Shown in pieces: positions 1-7,898 of a stretch of DNA of 64,000 nucleotides. Origin of the DNA: Colwellia marinimaniae (GTDB lineage Bacteria; Pseudomonadota; Gammaproteobacteria; Enterobacterales; Alteromonadaceae); NCBI RefSeq assembly GCF_002207865.1, contig NZ_BDQM01000006.1, positions 62,001 through 126,000 on the forward strand, read 5' to 3'. The notes below the pieces were generated by a model, which was not told where the DNA came from, did no database searches, and saw only the letters and a program-made list of their open reading frames with translations. How positions within the stretch are numbered: the stretch's first letter is position 1; each line of letters starts with the position of its first letter. Made by a program: the position numbers and the translations under genes.

Positions 1-788
1 GCCTCCGGATTACTGCCGGCTAAGGTACCGGTCACTCTCTCATGGTATAAACGAAAAAACGGGTTAATCTTATAAGGGGTAATAACACCAAGTTTGGCTT
101 CAAATTGATAATTTTCACTGGTGAAACCACCGTCGATACCACTGAAACCACCACTTGCCCGGTTAGCAAATGAACCGTCGATTTGCCAAAAAACAGTGCG
201 GGCAGCATTACCACTCTTACTATTAATTAGTACCGTGTAACCATGACTTTCACCGATACCATCTTCTGTATCTACTGCGCTAGAAATGAATGAGGAAAAT
301 AGTGAATAATCACTGTTGGCACTGTCATATTGTAAGCCGGCTGATAGGTCTCGTTGCTGAACCGTATCGGCAGTAATTAGGTCGGCTAAACTATTGCCGC
401 TATCATTTTTACTGACATTGGTTATTGAAGAGCTAGCAATGGCGGTTAGATTATCTTGCCACAGTGAATATGAGGCATTAGCCACTAGCGTTTGGTAATC
501 ATCATTAAGTCCACTATCATGGCTGTAGGCTGCTAGTGTTTCAGTGCCGGCAAATGAAAACTGTAATTTTCTGGAGCTAAAATTAATACCAGCGCCAATA
601 ATGAACTGGCTCACTAGACTCGATTTTTTATCTAATTGACTCAGCTCAATATTATTAGTGTAGGTTTCAGTTAGCCCTAAACTCGGCTCAAAGCGCCACT
701 CACCCGCTAATGAGTTGGCAGATATAAATAAGCCAACTATTGCCAAGCAAGGTACTTTTGACAGAAAATTATTGGGTTTTTCTGCCAT
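1..788 (-). CDS. XrtA-system outer-membrane beta-barrel protein (TIGR03016-like), C-terminus outside window
   Basis: Translating the minus strand from the ATG at 788 gives a frame open to the left edge, so the C-terminus is missing. It starts with a signal peptide (MAEKPNNFLSKVPCLAIVG..., likely cleaved after an Ala-Gly near residue 30), then GEWRFEPSLGLTETYTNN, the mature start typical of PEP-CTERM/XrtA-associated outer-membrane proteins of the TIGR03016 type. The rest is rich in alternating polar and aromatic residues, as in beta strands. The start overlaps the end of the tyrosine autokinase by about 20 bases, implying translational coupling. Role inferred: an outer-membrane component of polymer export or anchoring; its exact function in the family is not settled. 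Confidence 0.8.
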   Translation of the reverse strand, partial: MAEKPNNFLSKVPCLAIVGLFISANSLAGEWRFEPSLGLTETYTNNIELSQLDKKSSLVSQFIIGAGINFSSRKLQFSFAGTETLAAYSHDSGLNDDYQTLVANASYSLWQDNLTAIASSSITNVSKNDSGNSLADLITADTVQQRDLSAGLQYDSANSDYSLFSSFISSAVDTEDGIGESHGYTVLINSKSGNAARTVFWQIDGSFANRASGGFSGIDGGFTSENYQFEAKLGVITPYKINPFFRLYHERVTGTLAGSNPE

Positions 789-1665
789 AGCCATATCCAT
801 AATAGCCATAGATATCCTTTTTTGATCGAATGGTTTTATTCATGACTAAGCCTAAAGCAATATCACTATTTAACTGACTTACTGCTGCTTTAACGTCCTC
901 TATTTTAGTTTTTGACTCTTCTACCACTACGATCGCTTGGCCGACAAGATCGGATAATACAGGCGTTTCGGTAACACCGAGTATTGGTGGGCAGTCAAAA
1001 ATAACGATACGGTCTGGGTAACGTTCGGCTAGCTCTTTCGCTAAATTTTCCATCCGTTCACTGGCCAATAACTCATTGGTTAAATGGTGTGGTTTACCGG
1101 CAGGAATTAGTTTTAAGTTTTCAATATTAGTACTATAAATAATATCGGAAAGCGATGTCACTTCAGCTAATAAATATTCGAGTAAGCCCTTTTTGCTATC
1201 AAACTCTAATTCTCTATGCAAACTAGGCCTAAGTACATCGGCATCAATTAGCAGTACTGTTTTATCCTGCTCTAAGGCGATACTTAATGCTAGGTTTATG
1301 GCGACATAGGTTTTGCCTTCATTAGGGTGAGAGCTGGTCACCATAATCAAGTTACTATTATGTAGGGTTTTTGATGCTAAGCCAAAAGCATTATTTAATA
1401 GTTTGCGTTTTATATGGCGAAATTCTTCTTGGATATGATGAGCGCTATCTGGGCTATAAATAAAGCCTCGCTCATTTAATCTATCACCATTTAAAATAAT
1501 CTTATCTTTATTACTTGTGCTGTTGTGCTCTGGTGCTCCAGCTACTGAGCTATTAGTTGCCTCTGCAGTAGTTGCCGCAGTAATAACTTCATGCTCAGCG
1601 CTCTGAGCTGTTTTTTCTTGCTGGGCTAATTTTTGTTTAGCTAGGGCTTTTTCAATGGTACTCAT
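769..1665 (-). CDS. XrtA-associated tyrosine autokinase (BY-kinase)
   Basis: 298-residue cytoplasmic P-loop kinase of the Wzc/CpsD/EpsG type. Walker A is SSHPNEGKT (about 111-119), Walker A' LLIDADVLRP (139-148) and Walker B VIFDCPP (about 220). The C-terminus has a tyrosine cluster (YGYYGYGYG), the autophosphorylation tail expected of BY-kinases. The first 60 residues are Ala/Thr/Gln-rich and variable. It lies two bases downstream of the chain-length determinant, which in this family is the membrane activator of the kinase; proteobacterial XrtA loci keep the two as separate genes rather than a fused Wzc. By family knowledge it controls polymer length and export through phosphorylation cycles. 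Confidence 0.92.
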   Translation of the reverse strand: MSTIEKALAKQKLAQQEKTAQSAEHEVITAATTAEATNSSVAGAPEHNSTSNKDKIILNGDRLNERGFIYSPDSAHHIQEEFRHIKRKLLNNAFGLASKTLHNSNLIMVTSSHPNEGKTYVAINLALSIALEQDKTVLLIDADVLRPSLHRELEFDSKKGLLEYLLAEVTSLSDIIYSTNIENLKLIPAGKPHHLTNELLASERMENLAKELAERYPDRIVIFDCPPILGVTETPVLSDLVGQAIVVVEESKTKIEDVKAAVSQLNSDIALGLVMNKTIRSKKDIYGYYGYGYGRKTQ

Positions 1666-1667
1666 GG

Positions 1668-3254
1668 CTAAAAGATCCTTTTCAATGGCGTTGGGACTAG
1701 CTCAGGAAATACAAAATAACTAATAAATAGCACTAATAAACCGAGTAACATCAGATTTGAGCCAATAAAAATCATGGTTTTCTTTCTATGCCAGCTATGC
1801 AAGCCTAAGTTTTCATTGGCTGATACCACACCAAATATAGGCACTCCCGTGGCTTTTGATAATTGCACCGTAGAGGTGGCTACTGGGTTTAATTGGCTCA
1901 TTAAAAAAGATAAACCAATGCCAACACCAAAACCTAAGAAAGTGACTACAGCAAATAAAACATAGCGTTTTGGCCCTGAAGGCTTGGTTGCTATACGCGG
2001 TGGATCTAAGGTACGAAATTGAATTTTATCGGTGGTTTCATCCGCTTGTTGTGCTAGTTGTGCGGTTTCCTTACGTGATAATAACTGTTCGTACTTTTCT
2101 TTGGTAATGGCGTAACCACGGTTTAGGGCGACCAACTCAGCCTCTATTTCAGGCAAGATATGTACTCTATTTTCAAGTTCAATAATACGCTGGCGGTAAT
2201 TGTCAGCTCTGACATTGAGCGAGGCAATTAAGTTTTCCAGTTGATTAACTTGAATTTGCACTTCTTGAATAACAGGATTAGTACTTAATCGTTTTAAGCT
2301 ACCGCTATTTTCACTATTTTGTGCGAGATACTTGTCAATTTCAGTACTGCGTAATTTATTTAAATGGGTAATATTTCGGCTTATTTCGATAACATCTGGA
2401 TGTCTGTCGGTATAACGTAGTTTTAAGGTATCAAGTTGTACTTCGAGTTCAGTAATTCTGTCATCGTAAGTGGTTTGAATGGCGCTATCATTTTTAATTT
2501 TATTATCACTATGGGTACCGGTAATTATCGATTGGACAAGTTGTTGTTTAGCAGAGGCTAAACGGGTTTTGTTTTCCAATATATTTAAATCAATGCCTCT
2601 TAATTCATCTCTGATGTTATTAAGCTTGATATAATAGCCACCCGACTGCTCAGGTAAAATACCACTATATTTTTGTTTAAAACTAGTGAGCCTAGCTTCA
2701 GAGTTACCTAAACGATTTTCATATTCTTTAATTTGAGTACTTAAAAATCTTTGTGCACTATCTGAATCGTTACGTGTTTTCCCCAAGGTGTTTTCAATAA
2801 AAACGGTTAAAGCAGAGCGAACAATATTTCTGGCCATTTCTGGATCTTTATCTTCAATACTTAGGGTGTAAATATTCTCTCGACCAACCCCTGATATTTT
2901 GATGTTATCTTTTAGTGATTTAATTATTTGTTCATACTCTTCACTATTACTGGCTTGTATATCTAGGTCAGTCATACGTGAGATACGCTCTAAATTAGGG
3001 CGACTTAATAATGTTTTAACCATAAGGCGAATTTGAATGTCGGGATTAGTTTCAACGGTTATTCCTTTTAGTAATGGCCGCAATAACGATTGCGTATCAA
3101 CATACACTCTAGCTTCTGATTTGTAAATATTGGGTAACGAGGCAACAAAATACCAACCCAGCGGACAAATAAGCCAAGTTGCTATGATGATATAACGACG
3201 TTTTAACCAAATTCCCTTTAGATAATCAATTATCTCTTCAAATATTTCTTGCAT
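1668..3254 (-). CDS. XrtA-system polysaccharide chain-length determinant (Wzz family)
   Basis: 528 residues with the co-polymerase layout: N-terminal cytoplasmic segment, first membrane helix at about residues 20-40 (IIIATWLICPLGWYFVASLP), a long periplasmic region with extended coiled-coil stretches (about 160-410), and a second helix near 430-452. The PxxP-like segment before that helix (DPPRIATKPSGPKR) is typical of Wzz proteins. A further hydrophobic helix sits near the C-terminus (about 495-520), as in the PEP-CTERM-locus subfamily. Role: sets modal chain length in the inner membrane and partners the adjacent autokinase and the export lipoprotein upstream. Confidence 0.9.
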   Translation of the reverse strand: MQEIFEEIIDYLKGIWLKRRYIIIATWLICPLGWYFVASLPNIYKSEARVYVDTQSLLRPLLKGITVETNPDIQIRLMVKTLLSRPNLERISRMTDLDIQASNSEEYEQIIKSLKDNIKISGVGRENIYTLSIEDKDPEMARNIVRSALTVFIENTLGKTRNDSDSAQRFLSTQIKEYENRLGNSEARLTSFKQKYSGILPEQSGGYYIKLNNIRDELRGIDLNILENKTRLASAKQQLVQSIITGTHSDNKIKNDSAIQTTYDDRITELEVQLDTLKLRYTDRHPDVIEISRNITHLNKLRSTEIDKYLAQNSENSGSLKRLSTNPVIQEVQIQVNQLENLIASLNVRADNYRQRIIELENRVHILPEIEAELVALNRGYAITKEKYEQLLSRKETAQLAQQADETTDKIQFRTLDPPRIATKPSGPKRYVLFAVVTFLGFGVGIGLSFLMSQLNPVATSTVQLSKATGVPIFGVVSANENLGLHSWHRKKTMIFIGSNLMLLGLLVLFISYFVFPELVPTPLKRIF

Positions 3255-3305
3255 TACTACCCTTTAATTGTGCGCTAATTTCAGATGTTATTAGTGATGA
3301 CAGTC

Positions 3306-3941
3306 TTAAAACCATGCCTCAGGAATAATGATAATATCCCCGGGTAACATATCTACATTGGCACTAATTTCGCCATCTTTAAGCAATTTATCTATCAGGA
3401 CTTGATATTGTTTTTGCTGACCATTTTCAATACGTATTAACACCGCATCATTGCCATCAGCAAACTCAGTTAAGCCACCGACTTGAATCATAACATCCAG
3501 TAAAGTCATATGCTGAGTGTAATTAATGGCTCGTGGTTGAGCGGCTTCACCAATAACACGAATTTGCTCACTAAAAGGCCCAACAAAATTTTCTACGGTA
3601 ACAGTAACAATAGGGTCACGCAGGTAAGTGGCTAAGATTTCTTCAATTGAACGGGCTAATTCGGTTGGGGTTTTACCTGCAACCTTGATATCCTCTACCA
3701 AGGAAGTGGTGATCATACCGTCGGGTCGCACGACAAAAGAGCCTGATACCTCAGGGTTTCGCCAAACAAAAATATTGAGTACATCACCAGAGCCGATTAA
3801 ATATTTATATGAATTTATATTAATAGTATTTGATGAGTGTAAGGTTGCACTTGGTAGGGTACTGTTTGAGCTACAGCCTGAAAGAAGTGTTGCTACTACC
3901 AGCAATACCACTTTAAACTTGCTGACAAAGTGATTATCCAT
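3306..3941 (-). CDS. Polysaccharide export outer-membrane lipoprotein (Wza/EpsE-like)
   Basis: 211 residues with a lipoprotein signal (lipobox LLSGC, Cys about residue 23). A polysaccharide-export (Poly_export) domain follows: YLIGSGDVLNIFVWRNPEVSGSFVVRPDGMITTSLVEDIKVAGKTP is the family hallmark. After it comes a SLBB-type segment (IRVIGEAAQPRAINYTQHMTLLDVMIQVGG). It is short relative to E. coli Wza, as usual for XrtA-locus exporters, and lacks the extra C-terminal SLBB repeats and helix. It is the first gene of the leftward operon, about 50 bases upstream of the chain-length gene, and diverges from the sugar transferase. Role: periplasmic/outer-membrane channel for polymer export. Confidence 0.9.
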   Translation of the reverse strand: MDNHFVSKFKVVLLVVATLLSGCSSNSTLPSATLHSSNTININSYKYLIGSGDVLNIFVWRNPEVSGSFVVRPDGMITTSLVEDIKVAGKTPTELARSIEEILATYLRDPIVTVTVENFVGPFSEQIRVIGEAAQPRAINYTQHMTLLDVMIQVGGLTEFADGNDAVLIRIENGQQKQYQVLIDKLLKDGEISANVDMLPGDIIIIPEAWF

Positions 3942-4000
3942 AATTTACACCTTTTTAAAATACATTGGATTTAAAAAAACAATGATCAATTGTAGGGCAT

Positions 4001-4038
4001 TTTACCTTCTTTTAACAATGTAAATTAACAAAGGTAAA
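4001..4038. promoter_or_regulatory. Inverted repeat in the divergent EPS promoter region
   Basis: An 8-bp perfect inverted repeat (TTTACCTT ... AAGGTAAA) with a 22-bp spacer lies in the 198-bp region between the divergently read export gene and sugar transferase. Its position would suit a regulator of both operons, but no binding protein can be named and a chance repeat in AT-rich DNA is possible. Confidence 0.3.
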
Positions 4039-4139
4039 TTAAATGTTAACTTTAGTGCGTTTTTTGTTAGAATTGACGCTGTTTTATCGGAAGGTACTTG
4101 CAGTTTAGCAATTATCAATTAAAGGGAATCTAGTCGGTT

Positions 4140-5543
4140 ATGTCTAGTGCGAAGTTTCGTGACTTATCAGCAGGAAGTAAGTCTTTAATTATTATAGAGC
4201 AAATATTATTTGCCGGTGCTTTGTTATTAGCGGTGCACTTGAATGAGTTATTTAAAGTCATTGAATCTCAGTTGATTCCCGATGGTTTCTTGTTACTCTC
4301 TGCTGTCATCTTTGCTTTGCTTAATCAATTAAGCGCTTTAGCCTTAGGTTTATATAACTCAAAACTGAGGGAAAGCTTTCGAGGCATTTTCCGTCGCATG
4401 TTAATGTGTGTTTCAGTGGCCTTTTTTGCTGCCACCATTATTAACCCTTTTTATGGGCCTTATCACCTACCGATTGAATTATTGGCTATCGCCTCATTGA
4501 TCAGTGTTTTTCTTATTAGCTGTTTCCGTTATTTTACCTTTAAGGTTGATTTTTTTGGCTTTGGTAAACGTAAAATTTTAGTGTTGGGTTCAGGTGAACG
4601 AGCATCAATCATTGAAAAACGTATGCGCCGTGATGTTGATAGGCAAGACTTTTCTGTCCATGGTTTTGTCGTCATGGTGGGAGACACACCAGGCGGAATT
4701 CAATACGAAACACGTATCAATTTAGAAGAGTCATTGGTTGACTACTCTTTAGCCCATGAAATTGACGAAATTGTTGTTGCCAATGATGAACGTCGTAATA
4801 ACTTACCGGTAGATGAACTATTTGCTTGTAAAATCCGTGGTGTTGAAATAACCGACATATTAGATTTTATCGAACGTGAAACCGGCCAAATAGCCGTAAA
4901 TCTTATTTACCCAAGCTGGGTCATTTATTCCAACGGTTTTGCCTCTAATAATCACTTGCGCAATACCTTAGATTGGATTTTTAATGCGGTAATGGCAGTG
5001 TTTTTATTGTTAATTACTTGGCCTATTATGCTTATTGCTGTGATATGTATGAAGATAAACGAAGGATTTAGTGCACCGATATTTTATAAGCAAGAGCGGG
5101 TTGGTCTAGACGGCGAACCCTTTAATATTATCAAGTTTCGCAGTATGCGCTTAGATGCTGAAAAAAATGGCGCACAAATGGCCAGTGAAAATGATAGCCG
5201 CATTACCAAGGTGGGCCAATATTTACGTAAATACCGTATTGATGAACTGCCACAAATATGGAATATACTTCATGGTGATATGGGCTTTGTTGGACCAAGA
5301 CCTGAACGTCCACAATTCGTGCAAGGGTTAATTAAAAATCTGCCTTATTATAACGAACGTCATAATGTTAAGCCGGGCTTAACGGGATGGGCGCAATTGA
5401 AATATCCTTATGGCGCAACAGAAGCGGATTCACTGGAAAAGTTAAAGTATGATCTTTATTACATTAAACATCGTAGTTTCTTATTGGATTTGTTGATATT
5501 AATTAGAACCGTTGAAATTGTTTTGTTTGGTAAAGGTCGTTAA
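4140..5543 (+). CDS. XrtA-system polyprenyl-phosphate sugar-1-phosphate transferase (TIGR03013-like)
   Basis: 467-residue integral membrane enzyme that starts repeat-unit assembly by moving a sugar-1-phosphate from a nucleotide sugar to undecaprenyl phosphate. Four or so membrane helices fill residues 1-140, followed by a Rossmann-like domain (KILVLGSGERASIIEKR, about 150-270) and another helix near 280-305. The C-terminal catalytic domain carries the bacterial sugar transferase signatures FYKQERVGLDGEPFNIIKFRSM, DELPQIWNILHGDMGFVGPRPE and KPGLTGWAQL. It heads the rightward EPS operon, five bases before the deacetylase. The length and domain order match PEP-CTERM-locus EpsB-type transferases; the sugar transferred is unknown. 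Confidence 0.93.
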   Translation: MSSAKFRDLSAGSKSLIIIEQILFAGALLLAVHLNELFKVIESQLIPDGFLLLSAVIFALLNQLSALALGLYNSKLRESFRGIFRRMLMCVSVAFFAATIINPFYGPYHLPIELLAIASLISVFLISCFRYFTFKVDFFGFGKRKILVLGSGERASIIEKRMRRDVDRQDFSVHGFVVMVGDTPGGIQYETRINLEESLVDYSLAHEIDEIVVANDERRNNLPVDELFACKIRGVEITDILDFIERETGQIAVNLIYPSWVIYSNGFASNNHLRNTLDWIFNAVMAVFLLLITWPIMLIAVICMKINEGFSAPIFYKQERVGLDGEPFNIIKFRSMRLDAEKNGAQMASENDSRITKVGQYLRKYRIDELPQIWNILHGDMGFVGPRPERPQFVQGLIKNLPYYNERHNVKPGLTGWAQLKYPYGATEADSLEKLKYDLYYIKHRSFLLDLLILIRTVEIVLFGKGR

Positions 5544-5548
5544 TTAGC

Positions 5549-6403
5549 ATGCAAAAAAGTAAAATACCAGATAAACAAGCGTTAACGGTAGATGTAGAAG
5601 ATTACTTTCATGTCTCAGCATTTGAAAAAGCTATTGCTAAGTCTGATTGGCAAAACTTGGAGATGCGAGTAGAGCGTAATACTTACCGTTTATTAGAGTT
5701 ATTTGAGCAGAAACAAGCCAAGTGTACTTTTTTTACTTTAGGTTGGGTGGCTGAGCGTTGTCCTAACTTAATTAAAGCCATTGTTGAGCAAGGACACGAG
5801 CTTGCTAGCCATGGCTTTGATCACCAACGGGCGACAAGAATGACACCCGATGAATTTCGTGCTGATGTCAGTAAAAGTAAACAGGTGCTTGAAGATATTT
5901 CAGGACAAGCTGTTATTGGTTATCGCGCACCAAGTTTCTCCTTTAATGATAGTAATACCTGGGTTTATGAAATATTGGTTGAGTTGGGTTTTGACTATAG
6001 TTCGAGTACCTATCCGATAGAGCATGATTTATACGGAGTACCTAATTGGCCGCGCTTCAAATATCAACGACCGGAAGGGATTATAGAAATTCCTGTGCCG
6101 ACGGTACGCAAAAACAATCGTAATACTGGTATAGGTGGCGGCGGTTATTTCCGTCTTTATCCTTATTTCTTATCAAAACGGCGTATTGATAGTTACTTAA
6201 GTACCGAGCAGCAGCCTTATAGTTTTTACTTTCACCCTTGGGAAATAGACCCTGATCAGCCTCGTGTGGCGGGTGCCTCGATTAAATCAAAACTTCGCCA
6301 TTACTTAAACTTATCCACTATGGAAGCGAAGGTAGTGCGTTTGTTAGAGGATTACCAATGGCACACCATGAAAAGTGTTTATTTGGATGGAGATATTAAA
6401 TAA
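5549..6403 (+). CDS. XrtA-system polysaccharide deacetylase (NodB-type)
   Basis: 284 residues, full length for the TIGR03006 type. NodB-type motifs are visible: TVDVEDYF (metal-binding Asp about 15 and 18), SHGFDHQRATRMTP with the His pair about 88 and 92, RAPSFSF (catalytic Arg), and a C-terminal YFHPWEIDPDQPR that supplies the conserved His. No signal peptide is seen. By family knowledge it removes N-acetyl groups from the polymer or a lipid-linked precursor. It is tightly packed between the sugar transferase and exosortase (gaps of 5 and 2 bases), the standard order in XrtA loci. Confidence 0.92.
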   Translation: MQKSKIPDKQALTVDVEDYFHVSAFEKAIAKSDWQNLEMRVERNTYRLLELFEQKQAKCTFFTLGWVAERCPNLIKAIVEQGHELASHGFDHQRATRMTPDEFRADVSKSKQVLEDISGQAVIGYRAPSFSFNDSNTWVYEILVELGFDYSSSTYPIEHDLYGVPNWPRFKYQRPEGIIEIPVPTVRKNNRNTGIGGGGYFRLYPYFLSKRRIDSYLSTEQQPYSFYFHPWEIDPDQPRVAGASIKSKLRHYLNLSTMEAKVVRLLEDYQWHTMKSVYLDGDIK

Positions 6404-6405
6404 CT

Positions 6406-7893
6406 ATGATTAGCCTAATCGTTAAAATAGGGCCTATTGCTGCCATCTTTATAGCTTGGTTTTACACCTATTATCAAGGAATAATAACAGCGGTAAATAT
6501 TTGGGCCGTCTCCGAAATATTCAATCACTGTTTTTTCGTAATTCCTGGTGCTTTTTTTCTTATTTATCAAAAGAGAATTCCGCTTTTTCAACAACCTTTT
6601 ATTACTAATTATTGGTTACTACTGCCTTTAATGGGGACCTTAATTTTATATACTTTTGGGCATGTGGGTGATATTCGTTTATTTATGCACATAGCCACCT
6701 TTGCCTCATTACCATTACTTATTTGGTTTGTGATTGGTAATCAAGCGGCTAAAGTTATCGCATTTCCTTTATTTTTTATGCTGTTCTCTATTCCTTTCGG
6801 TGAGCAGTTAGTACCTTATCTACAAGAACTTACTACTGATTTAGCCGTGCCTTTATTAGAATTGACAGGTATACCAGTCTATAGAAATGGCCTTTATTTA
6901 GAGATCCCTGAAGGACGTTTTTTAGTTGCAGAAGCTTGTTCTGGCATTAGCTTTCTAATCACATCAATAGTTTTTGGTAATTTGTACGCATATATATCAT
7001 TTAGAACATTACCTAAAAGATTATTCTTTATTTGCATCTCCGTAATAATACCCATTCTTGCAAATGCTATAAGGGTATACGGTATCGTCTTGATTGCACA
7101 CTTAACCGATATGGAGTATGCGGCAGGGGCAGATCATCTTATATATGGCGGTGTTTTTTTCGCGCTAGTATTGTTCTTATTGATAATGATAGGAGAGAGT
7201 TTAAGAGATAAAACTGAAATAACTGAGCCTCAAAAATCTATTGCTAAAGAAGGTAATAGCGTAAAAACTATCAGTGTAAATAATAAACCGGTGATGACAT
7301 CTGTTGTTATTATTTTGTTATTTATCAGCCAAAATTTTTGGTTATCTACTGTAGTCAGCAGTAAGTCCACCTTAGTAGATGATGCATTAATAGTAGATTT
7401 AATGACATTACCTCTTATGGTAAAAGAAGAAAAATTAAAAAAATGGCGACCTGATTTTTCCAAAGCATCAAATATTCAGCAAGGAGTTATTAAACGCCCT
7501 AATAGCCCAGATAGCATAGAGTTTTTTATTGCCACTTATTTCGGTGGGGAAGGTGAGCTCATTTCTTCAGGTAATAAATTGTATAGTGCTGACCGTTGGA
7601 CATTAATTAAAAATACAAAAGTTAGTATTGATGAAGAAAAGGACATTCAGTTGATAAAAATTGTATCGCCATCAGGGCAGTATAGATATATTTTATACTG
7701 GTATCAGTTCTCCAGTGAAGTATTCACCAACAAGGTTAAATTAAAACTTTACCAAACTTGGAGGGCAATGTTAGGTCAAAGACAACAGTCAGTTATTATC
7801 GCATTGTCTATTGAAAGTGAACAGGAAATGGCAGCTGTTATCGCTATGCTACAACCCCAAGTTAATATTATACAAGATAGCATTAAGGATTAA
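6406..7893 (+). CDS. xrtA: Exosortase A with fused C-terminal EpsI domain
   Basis: 495 residues. About eight membrane helices occupy residues 5-265 and carry the exosortase catalytic set: Cys178 in AEACSGISF, Arg223 in NAIRVYG and His244 in GADHLIYG. After a linker and another helix (about 297-315), a soluble EpsI-like domain (about 330-490) is fused in the same polypeptide, a common arrangement in proteobacterial XrtA. Exosortases are transpeptidase-like membrane enzymes that process PEP-CTERM sorting signals; EpsI domains accompany polymer synthesis. No PEP-CTERM protein is encoded in this window, so the substrates must be elsewhere. Confidence 0.93.
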   Translation: MISLIVKIGPIAAIFIAWFYTYYQGIITAVNIWAVSEIFNHCFFVIPGAFFLIYQKRIPLFQQPFITNYWLLLPLMGTLILYTFGHVGDIRLFMHIATFASLPLLIWFVIGNQAAKVIAFPLFFMLFSIPFGEQLVPYLQELTTDLAVPLLELTGIPVYRNGLYLEIPEGRFLVAEACSGISFLITSIVFGNLYAYISFRTLPKRLFFICISVIIPILANAIRVYGIVLIAHLTDMEYAAGADHLIYGGVFFALVLFLLIMIGESLRDKTEITEPQKSIAKEGNSVKTISVNNKPVMTSVVIILLFISQNFWLSTVVSSKSTLVDDALIVDLMTLPLMVKEEKLKKWRPDFSKASNIQQGVIKRPNSPDSIEFFIATYFGGEGELISSGNKLYSADRWTLIKNTKVSIDEEKDIQLIKIVSPSGQYRYILYWYQFSSEVFTNKVKLKLYQTWRAMLGQRQQSVIIALSIESEQEMAAVIAMLQPQVNIIQDSIKD

Positions 7894-7898
7894 TCACA